Of a DNA stretch of 33,821 nucleotides, positions 1 to 7,349 are shown piece after piece. The notes beneath the pieces are model-generated. The model was not told where the DNA came from, searched no databases, and was given only the letters and a program-made list of their open reading frames with translations. This DNA comes from Massilia cavernae. GTDB taxonomy: Bacteria; Pseudomonadota; Gammaproteobacteria; Burkholderiales; Burkholderiaceae_D. Position numbers and translations under genes: made by a program. Each line of letters begins with the position of its first letter. Positions within the stretch are counted from its first letter, which is position 1. The stretch spans positions 1 to 33,821 of the forward strand of contig NZ_QYUP01000040.1 in the NCBI RefSeq assembly GCF_003590855.1, in the 5' to 3' direction.

Positions 1-246
1 GCGCTCGAGCACGGCCGCGACACACGTGCGCACCGATTCAGGGTCCGCAACATTGCAGCCGAAACCGGCTGCCTGTCCGCCCAGCTTGTTAGCCACCGCC
101 TGCGCTGCCGCCTGATCGAGGTCAACCACCGCCACCGCAGCGCCCGCGTCTGCAAGGCCAGCGGCGAACTGTTGGCCGAGAATGCCGGCGCCGCCAGTGA
201 CGAGGGCGACCTTGCCGTGCATTTCAAATTTGTTCAGTGCACTCAT
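1..246 (-). CDS. SDR-family oxidoreductase, N-terminal part (PtmA-like), cut by the window edge
   Basis: Only the first 82 codons are inside the window. The reading begins MSALNKFEMHGKVALVTGG and carries the Rossmann dinucleotide motif TGGAGILG near residues 17-24, followed by an acidic residue after the second strand (VVDLD), which suggests NAD rather than NADP. This is the start of a classical short-chain dehydrogenase/reductase of about 250 residues. It lies 4 bases after the class III aminotransferase and is the last visible gene of the nonulosonate operon. In Campylobacter an SDR called PtmA sits in the legionaminic acid cluster, so a PtmA-like role is a reasonable inference. The catalytic Tyr-x3-Lys lies outside the window, so substrate and role cannot be judged. 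Confidence 0.8.
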   Translation of the reverse strand, partial: MSALNKFEMHGKVALVTGGAGILGQQFAAGLADAGAAVAVVDLDQAAAQAVANKLGGQAAGFGCNVADPESVRTCVAAVLER

Positions 247-250
247 GGGT

Positions 251-1639
251 TCAATTGCGTGGACGGAAAACGGGACGAATGGCAGGACCTTGAAGGAACT
301 TTTCCACGCCGGCGTCGAGCGCTCGGGCGTACACCTCCATGGCCTTGTCAAACGCTTCCATCGTAAGCTGCAACTCGGTCTGGCCGTGTGCCTGGGAGAC
401 GGCGATCCACGGCATCATCACCCCTTGCTTCAGCAGTTCCTGCGCAAACAGTGTGCGCAGCGGCAGCGACACCGCGCCGCTACTGTCGCGTGTCACGTAA
501 TTGAGCGAAATTGCGGGGCCGTCAATCTGGAAGTACTGAGTGAGGCCGTGCCGTGCCGCCAGTTCGGTCATTCCCGCACGTAGCTGCTTGCCGTAGCTCC
601 ACAGGTGGCCGGTGACGTCCTCTTCACGATAAATGCGTGCCGTCTCGATAAAAGCACCAAGGCCGGTCATTTCAGCACCGTGCGTGGTCGATAACAGGAA
701 CGTTCGTTCCGTTCCGGGATGGTCGATCGATCCGACTTCCATCACCTCGCGGCGTCCGCCGACAGCAGCAACCGAGAAGCCGTTGGCCATTCCCTTGCCG
801 AACGTGGTCAGATCCGGCTGCACGCCGAAGAATGTTTGCGCTCCTGCAAGGTGCCAGCGGAAACCAGTAATCATTTCATCGAGGATGAACAAGGCACCGC
901 TACTGCGGCACAGCGCCTGTACTTGCTGCAGAAAATTCTGTCCGGTCTTGGAACAGCTCGTGCATGGACGTTCGGGCCAACCGGCCTGCCCTTCGCAACC
1001 CGGGACGCACGGCGTGAGGGTGGTTGCGGGCTCGAGCATGACTGCGGCAATTTCGCCCGGGTGCGCGTCTAACAGCGCCCGCAGCGAGCCAATATCGTTG
1101 TAGTCGAAAATTAACGTGGCCGATGACTGCTCGGCTGGAATCCCGCGAGTTAGAGGGGTGGTGCCGATGAACCAGTCGTCGAATGAGAAGAACGGCTGTT
1201 GCCGCGGTATGCAAACGTAGCGCTTGCCGGTGTAGGCCCGCGCGATCTTGATCGCCGCAGTTGTCACGTTCGAGCCATTCTTCGCGAACTTGACCATGTC
1301 GACCGACGGGATCAAGTCAATCAGCGTTTCCGCGGCCGCGAGTTCGGTCATGGTAGCCCGCGTCAAGTTGACGCCTTTCTCCATCTCGGCCACGGCGGCC
1401 GCGTTCACGCGGTCGTCGGCATACCCGAGCGTGACGGCACGCAGCGCCATTCCGTAGTCGAGGTAGCGCCGGCCCGTGCTGTCCCACGAATATGCGCCCT
1501 TGCCGCGCACGAAAAGCGGTGGCGCAATCGAAGGGAACTGGTCATCGCCGCGCGAATAGGTATGGGCGCCGCCTGGAATCGCGCGGTGCAGCCGTGAGCG
1601 CAGCGCTTCAAAATCAGCTTGTTCGGTCAATGGGTTCAT
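251..1639 (-). CDS. Class III PLP aminotransferase, glutamate-1-semialdehyde aminomutase-like, with a Cys4 insert
   Basis: A 462-residue fold-type I PLP enzyme. The class III signature is clear: LDEMITGFR (Asp254 binds the pyridine nitrogen) and TTFGKGMANG (Lys282 is the predicted Schiff-base lysine). The N-terminus (IPGGAHTYSRG) resembles HemL-like proteins, but the location in a sugar operon argues against heme synthesis. Between strands, four cysteines at 211, 215, 226 and 229 form a C-x3-C...C-x2-C pattern that could bind a metal; I do not know this from HemL itself. The start overlaps the acyltransferase stop by ATGA, so the two are translationally coupled. With the SDR and the acyltransferase it forms a terminal trio not needed for basic legionaminic acid synthesis. 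It may make or attach a decorating group, or act like PtmF upstream in the pathway; neither is shown. Confidence 0.85.
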   Translation of the reverse strand: MNPLTEQADFEALRSRLHRAIPGGAHTYSRGDDQFPSIAPPLFVRGKGAYSWDSTGRRYLDYGMALRAVTLGYADDRVNAAAVAEMEKGVNLTRATMTELAAAETLIDLIPSVDMVKFAKNGSNVTTAAIKIARAYTGKRYVCIPRQQPFFSFDDWFIGTTPLTRGIPAEQSSATLIFDYNDIGSLRALLDAHPGEIAAVMLEPATTLTPCVPGCEGQAGWPERPCTSCSKTGQNFLQQVQALCRSSGALFILDEMITGFRWHLAGAQTFFGVQPDLTTFGKGMANGFSVAAVGGRREVMEVGSIDHPGTERTFLLSTTHGAEMTGLGAFIETARIYREEDVTGHLWSYGKQLRAGMTELAARHGLTQYFQIDGPAISLNYVTRDSSGAVSLPLRTLFAQELLKQGVMMPWIAVSQAHGQTELQLTMEAFDKAMEVYARALDAGVEKFLQGPAIRPVFRPRN

Positions 1640-2301
1640 GGTTTCCAGATAGGTTGGGTAATGTGACGGGAACGGATGATGTTCTCCCGCGGATTGCCGA
1701 TATACACGCTGTCGTCCGGCAGGTCACGGTCGAGCAGCAAGGACTCCGCCGCGATACTGCAATAATTGCCGACCTTGCATTCGCCCAGCACCGAGCTGCC
1801 CGGACGAAGGGTAAGGTGTGCCCCAAGCGTTGGGTAGATATCATGGTTGCTCCCGATGCCAACCCGCTGGTATACGACCAGATAATCGGAATAGCTTGCG
1901 CGCCCGAGCACCGTGCCGAGTGGATGCACGAGCAAAAAGATCGACGGCAGGTCGACTTCGTAATAGATGTCGCAACCATGCAGTGCCTTGTTCAGCAAGA
2001 ACAGCTTTTTGCATGCCGACGCAGGACCGCCGCTGCGGAACAACTGGCTGGCCAGCAAGTACAGCCACATCGCATACTGGTCGCCGTGCAGGTGGTCAAA
2101 TACCGCCTTGCTTCCGTCAAAGAAGTACTTGTTGTTGATGCGGGTGAAACAATGTTCGAGCCGGTCGAGCGCCTGCTCGACTGCCGGTAGCAGCGCCGAC
2201 GCGAGGACGTCATCTCCGTCCGGGAACATGGCGTTGACCTGGCGTGCAGCGAGCGCCGCAAGCCCGGCCGGGGTCAGCGATGAATGCACGCGCGAGGCCA
2301 T
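1636..2301 (-). CDS. Hexapeptide-repeat acyltransferase, serine acetyltransferase-like
   Basis: A 221-residue protein with two parts. The first 110 or so residues are helical (VEQALDRLEHCF, LYLLASQLF), as in serine acetyltransferases. The rest is a left-handed beta-helix: HPLGTVLGRA, VYQRVGIGSN, GAHLTLRPGSSVLGE and KVGNYCSIAA show the i, i+6 small or aliphatic periodicity. It ends with the closing GNPRENIIR-type segment. The start shares ATGA with the hisF-like stop, and its stop shares ATGA with the next start, so it is tightly coupled in the operon. It probably transfers an acetyl or another acyl group from acyl-CoA to a sugar or to a small precursor. The neuD-like gene at 6705 is the better candidate for the obligatory N-acetylation, so this one may O-acetylate or serve the terminal trio. 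The exact substrate is unknown. Confidence 0.75.
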   Translation of the reverse strand: MASRVHSSLTPAGLAALAARQVNAMFPDGDDVLASALLPAVEQALDRLEHCFTRINNKYFFDGSKAVFDHLHGDQYAMWLYLLASQLFRSGGPASACKKLFLLNKALHGCDIYYEVDLPSIFLLVHPLGTVLGRASYSDYLVVYQRVGIGSNHDIYPTLGAHLTLRPGSSVLGECKVGNYCSIAAESLLLDRDLPDDSVYIGNPRENIIRSRHITQPIWKP

Positions 2302-3077
2302 CAGCTATGACTCCCCTTTTGCGCACGCACGCTGACCCCATTTGTCGACAGGTAGGTGCGCACCTTGATCGGGCTGTGATCAGAGAACAGGAACATGCTG
2401 CTGATCGTGATCGCTGACGCGCCAGCGTCGAGCGCGTCGCGGCAGTGCTGGAGGGTTCCCGCGCCGCTCGATGCGATCAGCGGTACTTCCAGCTGATCCG
2501 CGACCTTGCCGATCATGTCGACATCATACCCAGCCATGGTGCCGTCACGATCGATCGAGCACAGCATGATCTCGCCGGCGTGCGCGTCCTGCATGCGCAG
2601 CGCCCACACAAGCGGATCGTGTTCGGTCGGCCGATGTCCGCAAGCGGCCACCACACGCAGCGTGTTGTCCGGGCGCCGCTGGTAATCGATGCCCACCACA
2701 ATGCACTGGTCACCGAAGCGCGACGCGGCTTGCGTAACGAAGGCGGGATTGTCAATGGCCGAGGTGTTAATGCACACCTTGTCGGCGCCGCTGCTGAGCA
2801 ACGCTTCGATCTGTTCCAGACTGCGAATACCACCGCCCACGGTGAACGGCATGAACACTTCTTCCGATACCCGTTCGACGATTGATCCGGTGGCCGAACG
2901 GCCTTGCAGGGTCGCTTCGATATCGACGAACATCAGCTCGTCGACGCCGTACGCGTCATACACCTTGGCGGTGGAGATCGGATTGCCGGCCTCGCGGAAG
3001 TTCTCGTGGAAACGCACGCCCTTGACCAACCGTCCGTTACGCACGAGGAATTTAGGAATGATGCGCTTCTTCAGCAT
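2301..3077 (-). CDS. wbuZ: HisF-like amidation partner (WbuZ family), lacking catalytic Asp11
   Basis: A 258-residue HisF-fold protein starting MLKKRIIPKFLVRNGR. In true imidazole-glycerol-phosphate synthase the cyclase base Asp11 lies in the IIPCLDV segment; here that position is Leu11. The second aspartate (IVVGIDYQR, residue 131) remains, as do the phosphate-binding loops (GGGIRS, ASSGAGT). HisF paralogues in O-antigen and flagellin glycosylation loci (WbuZ, P. aeruginosa HisF2) accompany an amidotransferase of the WbuX/WbpG/PseA type and are thought to channel ammonia rather than cyclise. Start 3077 was chosen because the alignment begins there; it overlaps the hisH-like gene by 7 bases. 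The reading could extend to 3098, but that would run further into hisH. A role in histidine synthesis is unlikely given the context and the Leu11 change. Confidence 0.88.
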   Translation of the reverse strand: MLKKRIIPKFLVRNGRLVKGVRFHENFREAGNPISTAKVYDAYGVDELMFVDIEATLQGRSATGSIVERVSEEVFMPFTVGGGIRSLEQIEALLSSGADKVCINTSAIDNPAFVTQAASRFGDQCIVVGIDYQRRPDNTLRVVAACGHRPTEHDPLVWALRMQDAHAGEIMLCSIDRDGTMAGYDVDMIGKVADQLEVPLIASSGAGTLQHCRDALDAGASAITISSMFLFSDHSPIKVRTYLSTNGVSVRAQKGSHS

Positions 3078-3694
3078 AGCGGTTTCCACTGCACCCAATT
3101 CTTGAGCATTGTTAATCCATTGTCCTGGCTTTTTTCAGGATGGAACTGCGCCGCCGTCACATTGCCCGAACGGACCACTGCCGCGACGGGCGAACCGTAG
3201 TCGGTAGTGGCGACCAGATCGCCGCGGCGATGGCAGACCATATGAAAGCTATGGACAAAATAAAAGTTCGCTTCGCCAGGCTTGATTCCGTGGAACAGCC
3301 AATCGTCTGTCGGAAACTGCAGGGCGTTCCACCCAACGTGCGGCACCTTCAGCGGGCGCTCCACCTCAAGCCGGCGAACGTCGGCGTCAATCCAGCCGAG
3401 TCCGCGGTGTTCGCCGTGCTCAACGCTGCTGTTCGCGAAAAGCTGCATGCCAAGGCATATGCCAAGCACAGGCTTTTTCAGTTCCAGTGCCTGACGGTTG
3501 AGCACTGGCTGCAAGCCTCGCTGTTCGATCGCGGTCATGGCATCGCCAAATGCGCCCACGCCTGGCAGGACGATGCGGTCGGAATCGTCCAGCTCAGTCG
3601 GGTCAGAGGTGATGATCACATCCTCGCCAAGGTATTCAAAGGCGTTGCGCAACGACCTGACGTTGCCCATGCCGTATTCAACAATCGCAATCAT
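3071..3694 (-). CDS. hisH: HisH-like glutamine amidotransferase (glutaminase) of the amidation module
   Basis: A 207-residue class I glutaminase. The nucleophile elbow GICLGMQ places Cys80; FHPEKSQ supplies His185 and Glu187, completing the triad. The oxyanion-side PGVGAFGDAM segment is also intact. It would hydrolyse glutamine and pass ammonia through the HisF-like partner encoded directly downstream. Its start overlaps the amidotransferase stop (ATGA), and its end overlaps the hisF-like start. The order wbuX-hisH-hisF on one transcript matches the three-gene amidation sets known from Pseudomonas aeruginosa B-band O-antigen (WbpG, HisH2, HisF2) and Campylobacter pseudaminic acid loci, as I recall them. 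Unlike its HisF partner, it has kept its catalytic residues, as expected for a working ammonia source. Confidence 0.9.
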   Translation of the reverse strand: MIAIVEYGMGNVRSLRNAFEYLGEDVIITSDPTELDDSDRIVLPGVGAFGDAMTAIEQRGLQPVLNRQALELKKPVLGICLGMQLFANSSVEHGEHRGLGWIDADVRRLEVERPLKVPHVGWNALQFPTDDWLFHGIKPGEANFYFVHSFHMVCHRRGDLVATTDYGSPVAAVVRSGNVTAAQFHPEKSQDNGLTMLKNWVQWKPLC

Positions 3695-4881
3695 ACGTAC
3701 TTCGCGGTACGCCCGCCTTCATCTTTGGCCGCCCCGATCGACTTGTCTACCAGAGTATTGTCCCACTGCGGCATGTCCGGCATCGGCTTGCCAGTCTCGA
3801 TTGTCGCCGGATCGAAATTCCACGGGTGAACTTGGTGCTTCTGAAGAATCTCGTAAAACTCGGCTTCGGAAATCTGCAGGATATTCAGGAACCAGTCGAT
3901 TGAGGCCGGACGTTTGCCGTCGTACTCGGCTTCCAGCGCGAGCGCATCTTCACGCGACAGTTCACCGTTGCGGATGTCAATTGTCGCCAGGTGGTTGGTA
4001 CGACCATATCCGCGCTTGACGAACTTGGCGAAATCACGCATGCCTTGGAACGTGCACTCGATCTTCTCGTAGTCATACGCCGGTGGTACCCCTTCGACCG
4101 GCTGACCTTTCCAGCCCAGTTCGCTCTTGATCAGCTCCACCTGTTTCTTGGTGTTCCATTCAATGTAGTTACCCAGACAGATTGACTCGACCTTCAGCTT
4201 GATCAGGTCCTTGCGCTTCGGGTAATCGAACATCCACAGGTCACGACGATCGACGCGCCCCTGCAGGAATTCGTACATGTCGTCGGCGGTCATGCCTTGG
4301 TTCATCAAGCGGTTGAAGCGCTTCTCGTCGACGACTTCCATCTCCTCGAACGTATACCAGCTGTGATACTCAGCGGTAGATTCGCCCCAGAAAATCAGCG
4401 GCGTTTCGAAGCGCAGCGCGATGTGCATCACGCCGGCGTAGATGCCGGTATGGCAATGCCAGCAAAAGTCGCCGCGACGCTTGAGCGACTCGAGCATCAG
4501 TTCGCGCACGACATGAAAGCTCGTGGTCAATTCCACTACGTCCACGCCCAACTGCTTGAACACCTTGGTGTTGTTTTCGTCAACCAGCGGACGATAACCC
4601 CAGTGATTGTAACGAACCACTAGCGGCTTGAGCTTGAGTTCCTTGACGATGTACCACAGCTGGAAAACGCTGTCCTTACCGCCGCTGTATGGGACTACGC
4701 AGTCATAGATTCCAACGCCCTTGTGGCGTGCAATGATTTGCTGCAATTCTTCTCCGCGAGCAACCCAGTCGATTTTTTCCTTCTTGAATTCAACCTGCCG
4801 GCATACGCTGCAAACACCGAATTCGTCATAGGTGATGGTGTCGACCGTTTCCTTGGTCAGGCATTTGGTGCATCGTTTCAT
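3691..4881 (-). CDS. ptmG: N-acetyl sugar amidotransferase (WbuX/WbpG/PtmG family)
   Basis: A 396-residue member of the ATP-pyrophosphatase (PP-loop) family. The SGGKDS loop is at residues 66-71 (VPYSGGKDS). The N-terminus has two CxxC pairs (Cys4/7 and Cys24/27), a likely small zinc ribbon, and FCWHCHTG lies near residue 140. Family members convert an N-acetyl group on a sugar to an acetamidino group, using ATP activation and ammonia from a HisH/HisF pair; both partners follow here with ATGA coupling. A good ribosome site, AGGAG, lies 6 bases before the ATG, after a 27-base gap from legF, so the amidation module has its own strong initiation. Because the rest of the operon is a legionaminic pathway, the product is inferred to be an amidinated legionaminic acid, as with Campylobacter PtmG. 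The substrate is not proven by sequence. Confidence 0.9.
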   Translation of the reverse strand: MKRCTKCLTKETVDTITYDEFGVCSVCRQVEFKKEKIDWVARGEELQQIIARHKGVGIYDCVVPYSGGKDSVFQLWYIVKELKLKPLVVRYNHWGYRPLVDENNTKVFKQLGVDVVELTTSFHVVRELMLESLKRRGDFCWHCHTGIYAGVMHIALRFETPLIFWGESTAEYHSWYTFEEMEVVDEKRFNRLMNQGMTADDMYEFLQGRVDRRDLWMFDYPKRKDLIKLKVESICLGNYIEWNTKKQVELIKSELGWKGQPVEGVPPAYDYEKIECTFQGMRDFAKFVKRGYGRTNHLATIDIRNGELSREDALALEAEYDGKRPASIDWFLNILQISEAEFYEILQKHQVHPWNFDPATIETGKPMPDMPQWDNTLVDKSIGAAKDEGGRTAKYV

Positions 4882-4908
4882 GTTGACTCCTGAATTTAAT
4901 AAGTTCGA

Positions 4909-5655
4909 TCAGCGCGCTGACGAAGTGTCCGATGTTTCAAAAAGCGCACGGTGTCCGAGGATTGCCTCGATGCAAATGAAATCGAGCAAATCGTCGACCT
5001 CGAATGACTTATGGCGGGGTGTGACGTACGGCAGCGTTCGGCCATGGCAGAATCCGCGCTCGCGGCGCAGCGCTTCCACCGTCGAGGCATACAAACTCCC
5101 GTCCAGGCTGAATAGCGGCTCGGTGTCTTGACGGCGCGGCATGCGGCCGAAGCTGGCCACCGCATATGGCGCGATCAACCCATCTTGCGTAACACCCACG
5201 GCAAACGAAGGATGGGTCGACACCAACGCGGATACCCCGACAATGGCGTCCGCCCGGTCGCGCTGGCTGACCAGGCTCAAGAGTGCCTTGTCGATGTCAG
5301 ATGCCTCGGTTAGCGGTGAAGTGGGTTCCAGCAGCAACAAGTAGTCGTAATGCTCGCCGCCGGCCGCGAGCGTATCGATCGCGTGCAGTATGAATTCGAT
5401 GCTGGGCGCTGTGTCACTGGCCAGTTCAGCGGGACGGATGAACGGCACGTCCGCGCCGGCCGCCCTCGCCAGTTCTGCATAATGGACGTCGTCGGTTGAA
5501 ATGATGACCCGGTCAACATATTCCGACGCGCGCGCCGCTTCGATTGGCCATGCGAGCAAAGGTTTGCCGTTCAGCGGACGGATGTTCTTGTTGGCCAGCC
5601 CTTTCGAGCCGCTGCGTGCAGGCACCAGTGCCAGGACGCGTTTCTGTTCAATCAT
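4909..5655 (-). CDS. legF: CMP-nonulosonate cytidylyltransferase (CMP-legionaminic acid synthetase)
   Basis: A 248-residue NeuA-type cytidylyltransferase. The N-terminal CTP-binding signature LALVPARSGSKGLANKNIRPLNG spans about residues 8-30, followed by GKPLLAWPIEAA and ISTDD, as in CMP-sialate synthetases. LLLEPTSPL near residue 108 and SLDGSLYAST are also typical. It would couple a 9-carbon nonulosonic acid to CMP, giving the donor for a glycosyltransferase. The start overlaps the ptmE stop by ATGA. The neighbouring legB, legC, legG and legI genes point to legionaminic rather than neuraminic acid as the substrate. A CMP-pseudaminic acid (PseF) role is less likely because no pseB or pseC gene is in view. 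Confidence 0.88.
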   Translation of the reverse strand: MIEQKRVLALVPARSGSKGLANKNIRPLNGKPLLAWPIEAARASEYVDRVIISTDDVHYAELARAAGADVPFIRPAELASDTAPSIEFILHAIDTLAAGGEHYDYLLLLEPTSPLTEASDIDKALLSLVSQRDRADAIVGVSALVSTHPSFAVGVTQDGLIAPYAVASFGRMPRRQDTEPLFSLDGSLYASTVEALRRERGFCHGRTLPYVTPRHKSFEVDDLLDFICIEAILGHRALFETSDTSSAR

Positions 5656-6701
5656 CGGAATACCTCGTCAAACTCCAGATTCGCACGCTCGAAGTCTGGC
5701 AGGCGACCAATGTCGAGCCAGTAACCGTTGATGCGGTGACAGCGAGTTCGCATGCCCTTGCCCACCATCGCCTCGAACAGCGACGGCATATCAAAAAACT
5801 GGTTGGCCGGCACCAAGTCAAGCGCGCAAGGCGACAAAACATACATGCCCGAGCTGACCGTGAAGCGCTGGACTGGCTTCTCCTCGATAGACTCGATGTG
5901 GCCGTCGCGTTCCATCACCACGCCGAACGGCACCTGCATCTCGTACTCGCGCACGCCCATCGTCGCATCCGCCTCATTGTCGATGTGTTGGTCGACCATG
6001 TAGGTGTAGTTTTCCTTGGTCAGCAAGTCGGCGTTGGTAACCACAATAGGCTTGTCCGGCCGCGAGGGCAGCAGACTGAGCGCCCCCGCTGTTCCCAGGC
6101 GCTTTTGCTCGCGAAGGTAATGCACGTTCACGCCCAGCTCGGAGCCGTCGCCGAAATGATGTTCGATCTGTTCGGCTTTGTAATTGACCGCCAAGTAAAA
6201 ATTCCTGAAACCCTGATCAGCGTAGCCACGTACGATCGTTTCAAGCAAAGGCCGGGAGCCGACCTGCAGCATCGGTTTCGGCGTATTGTGGGTTAGCTCG
6301 CTCAGCCGGCTACCCAAGCCGCCGGCCATGATGACGACCCATTCGTCGCGCTCAGGCGTATTCAGGAAGTCGTCGACTGTTTCCAGGCCGACCACGATGC
6401 CGTCGCGGTCCAGGACCGGCAACTGATGCACGCCGCAGCGCCGCATCTTGACCAGCCTGGCCTGGCGGTCGTCCGACTCGCTGACACACGTTGGCGTAGC
6501 GTGCATTACGGCGGTCACCGGCGTGCTCAGGCTACGTCCGTCGAGCAGCGCGCGGCGCGCGTCGCCATCGCTGAGGGTTCCCAGTAGGCGACCGTTGCCA
6601 TCAACTACGAGCGCTATCTGGCATCCAACCTGGTTAATCGTCTCAAGCGCCATGCGCAGCGATGTCGCAGGTCCGATTAGGGCATTTTTCCAGCTTTTCA
6701 T
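5652..6701 (-). CDS. ptmE: CBS-domain sugar-1-phosphate nucleotidyltransferase (PtmE-like)
   Basis: A 349-residue two-part protein. Residues 1-115 or so hold a CBS pair (GRLLGTLSDGDARRALL, MRRCGVHQLPVLDRDGIVVG). Residues 120-349 are a nucleotidyltransferase with MAGGLGSRLSELTHNTPKPML, the pyrophosphorylase signature, and VTNADLLT in place of the usual metal-binding GD. In Campylobacter jejuni the same architecture is PtmE, which supplies a GDP-activated glucosamine for legionaminic acid; that is family knowledge, not something I can read directly. It follows the acetyltransferase stop by 3 bases and overlaps legF. The CBS domains may bind an adenosine nucleotide and regulate flux. GTP versus UTP preference cannot be judged from the sequence. 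Confidence 0.85.
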   Translation of the reverse strand: MKSWKNALIGPATSLRMALETINQVGCQIALVVDGNGRLLGTLSDGDARRALLDGRSLSTPVTAVMHATPTCVSESDDRQARLVKMRRCGVHQLPVLDRDGIVVGLETVDDFLNTPERDEWVVIMAGGLGSRLSELTHNTPKPMLQVGSRPLLETIVRGYADQGFRNFYLAVNYKAEQIEHHFGDGSELGVNVHYLREQKRLGTAGALSLLPSRPDKPIVVTNADLLTKENYTYMVDQHIDNEADATMGVREYEMQVPFGVVMERDGHIESIEEKPVQRFTVSSGMYVLSPCALDLVPANQFFDMPSLFEAMVGKGMRTRCHRINGYWLDIGRLPDFERANLEFDEVFR

Positions 6702-6704
6702 TTT

Positions 6705-7349
6705 TTATCGTTCCAGTTGACGAGCAGGAATGCCGACCAGCACTCCGCTCCCCGAAAAATCCTTGACCACGACTGCACCGGCACCAACCAGGGTGCGCGC
6801 GCCGAGCGACACGCCATGGCGCACGGTCGCGCCTGCGCCTACATGGCTGCCCGCGCCCACCCGCACGTCGCCGCATACCACGGCGCGCGGCGCAACATGG
6901 CTCCAGGCATCGATGACCGCGTTGTGTTCCACAACGGAGGCGGTATTGATAATGCAGCCGGCCCCTACCGCCGCGCCAGCTTGGATAACGCAGCCGGCCA
7001 TCACTTGCACTGATTCGCCAAGACAGGCGAAGCGCGAGATAACGGCGGACGGATGGACAACAGGGCAAAAGTGCCACCCCTGGCCTTCCAGCGACTGCTG
7101 GACGCGCTGACGCACCTGCGTCGCTTCATTCCCGACGCTGCCCAGTCCGTTTGCCAGCACTACCGTACCCGGGTCGTACTCTGCCAGCACAGCATCGTCG
7201 CCGAGCACCGGTAGGCCGCAAAGTTGCTGGCCCCGGCGGCTAGACGATGCGTCGGTAAAGCCCAGCACGACCTGACCTGACGCGAGCAGCGCGTCGGCCA
7301 CTACGGCGGCGTGGCCACCTGCGCCGATGACGATGATGGGAAAGCTCAT
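6705..7349 (-). CDS. NeuD/PglD-family sugar acetyltransferase (LegH candidate)
   Basis: A 214-residue protein. It begins with a small Rossmann-like PglD N-domain (MSFPIIVIGAGGHAAVVADA), which binds the nucleotide part of the sugar. From about residue 90 it is a left-handed beta-helix with hexapeptide repeats (CVIQAGAAVGAGCIINTAS, GAGSHVGAGATVRHGVSLG) and closes with GIPARQLER. The predicted catalytic His is in TASVVEHNAVI. PglD-like enzymes N-acetylate UDP-4-amino-6-deoxy sugars, so this enzyme is well placed for the LegH step after LegC. The start shares ATGA with the legI stop; a longer reading from 7409 lies wholly within legI and was rejected. NeuD itself O-acetylates sialic acid, which is the main alternative. 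Confidence 0.82.
   Translation of the reverse strand: MSFPIIVIGAGGHAAVVADALLASGQVVLGFTDASSSRRGQQLCGLPVLGDDAVLAEYDPGTVVLANGLGSVGNEATQVRQRVQQSLEGQGWHFCPVVHPSAVISRFACLGESVQVMAGCVIQAGAAVGAGCIINTASVVEHNAVIDAWSHVAPRAVVCGDVRVGAGSHVGAGATVRHGVSLGARTLVGAGAVVVKDFSGSGVLVGIPARQLER

Noticed and set aside
251..1639. The aminotransferase as HemL (heme synthesis)
   Set aside because: It is coupled to polysaccharide genes and has a Cys4 insert that I do not know from HemL.
2301..3694. hisH and hisF as histidine biosynthesis genes
   Set aside because: Context is a sugar operon, no other his gene is present, and the HisF-like protein has Leu at position 11.
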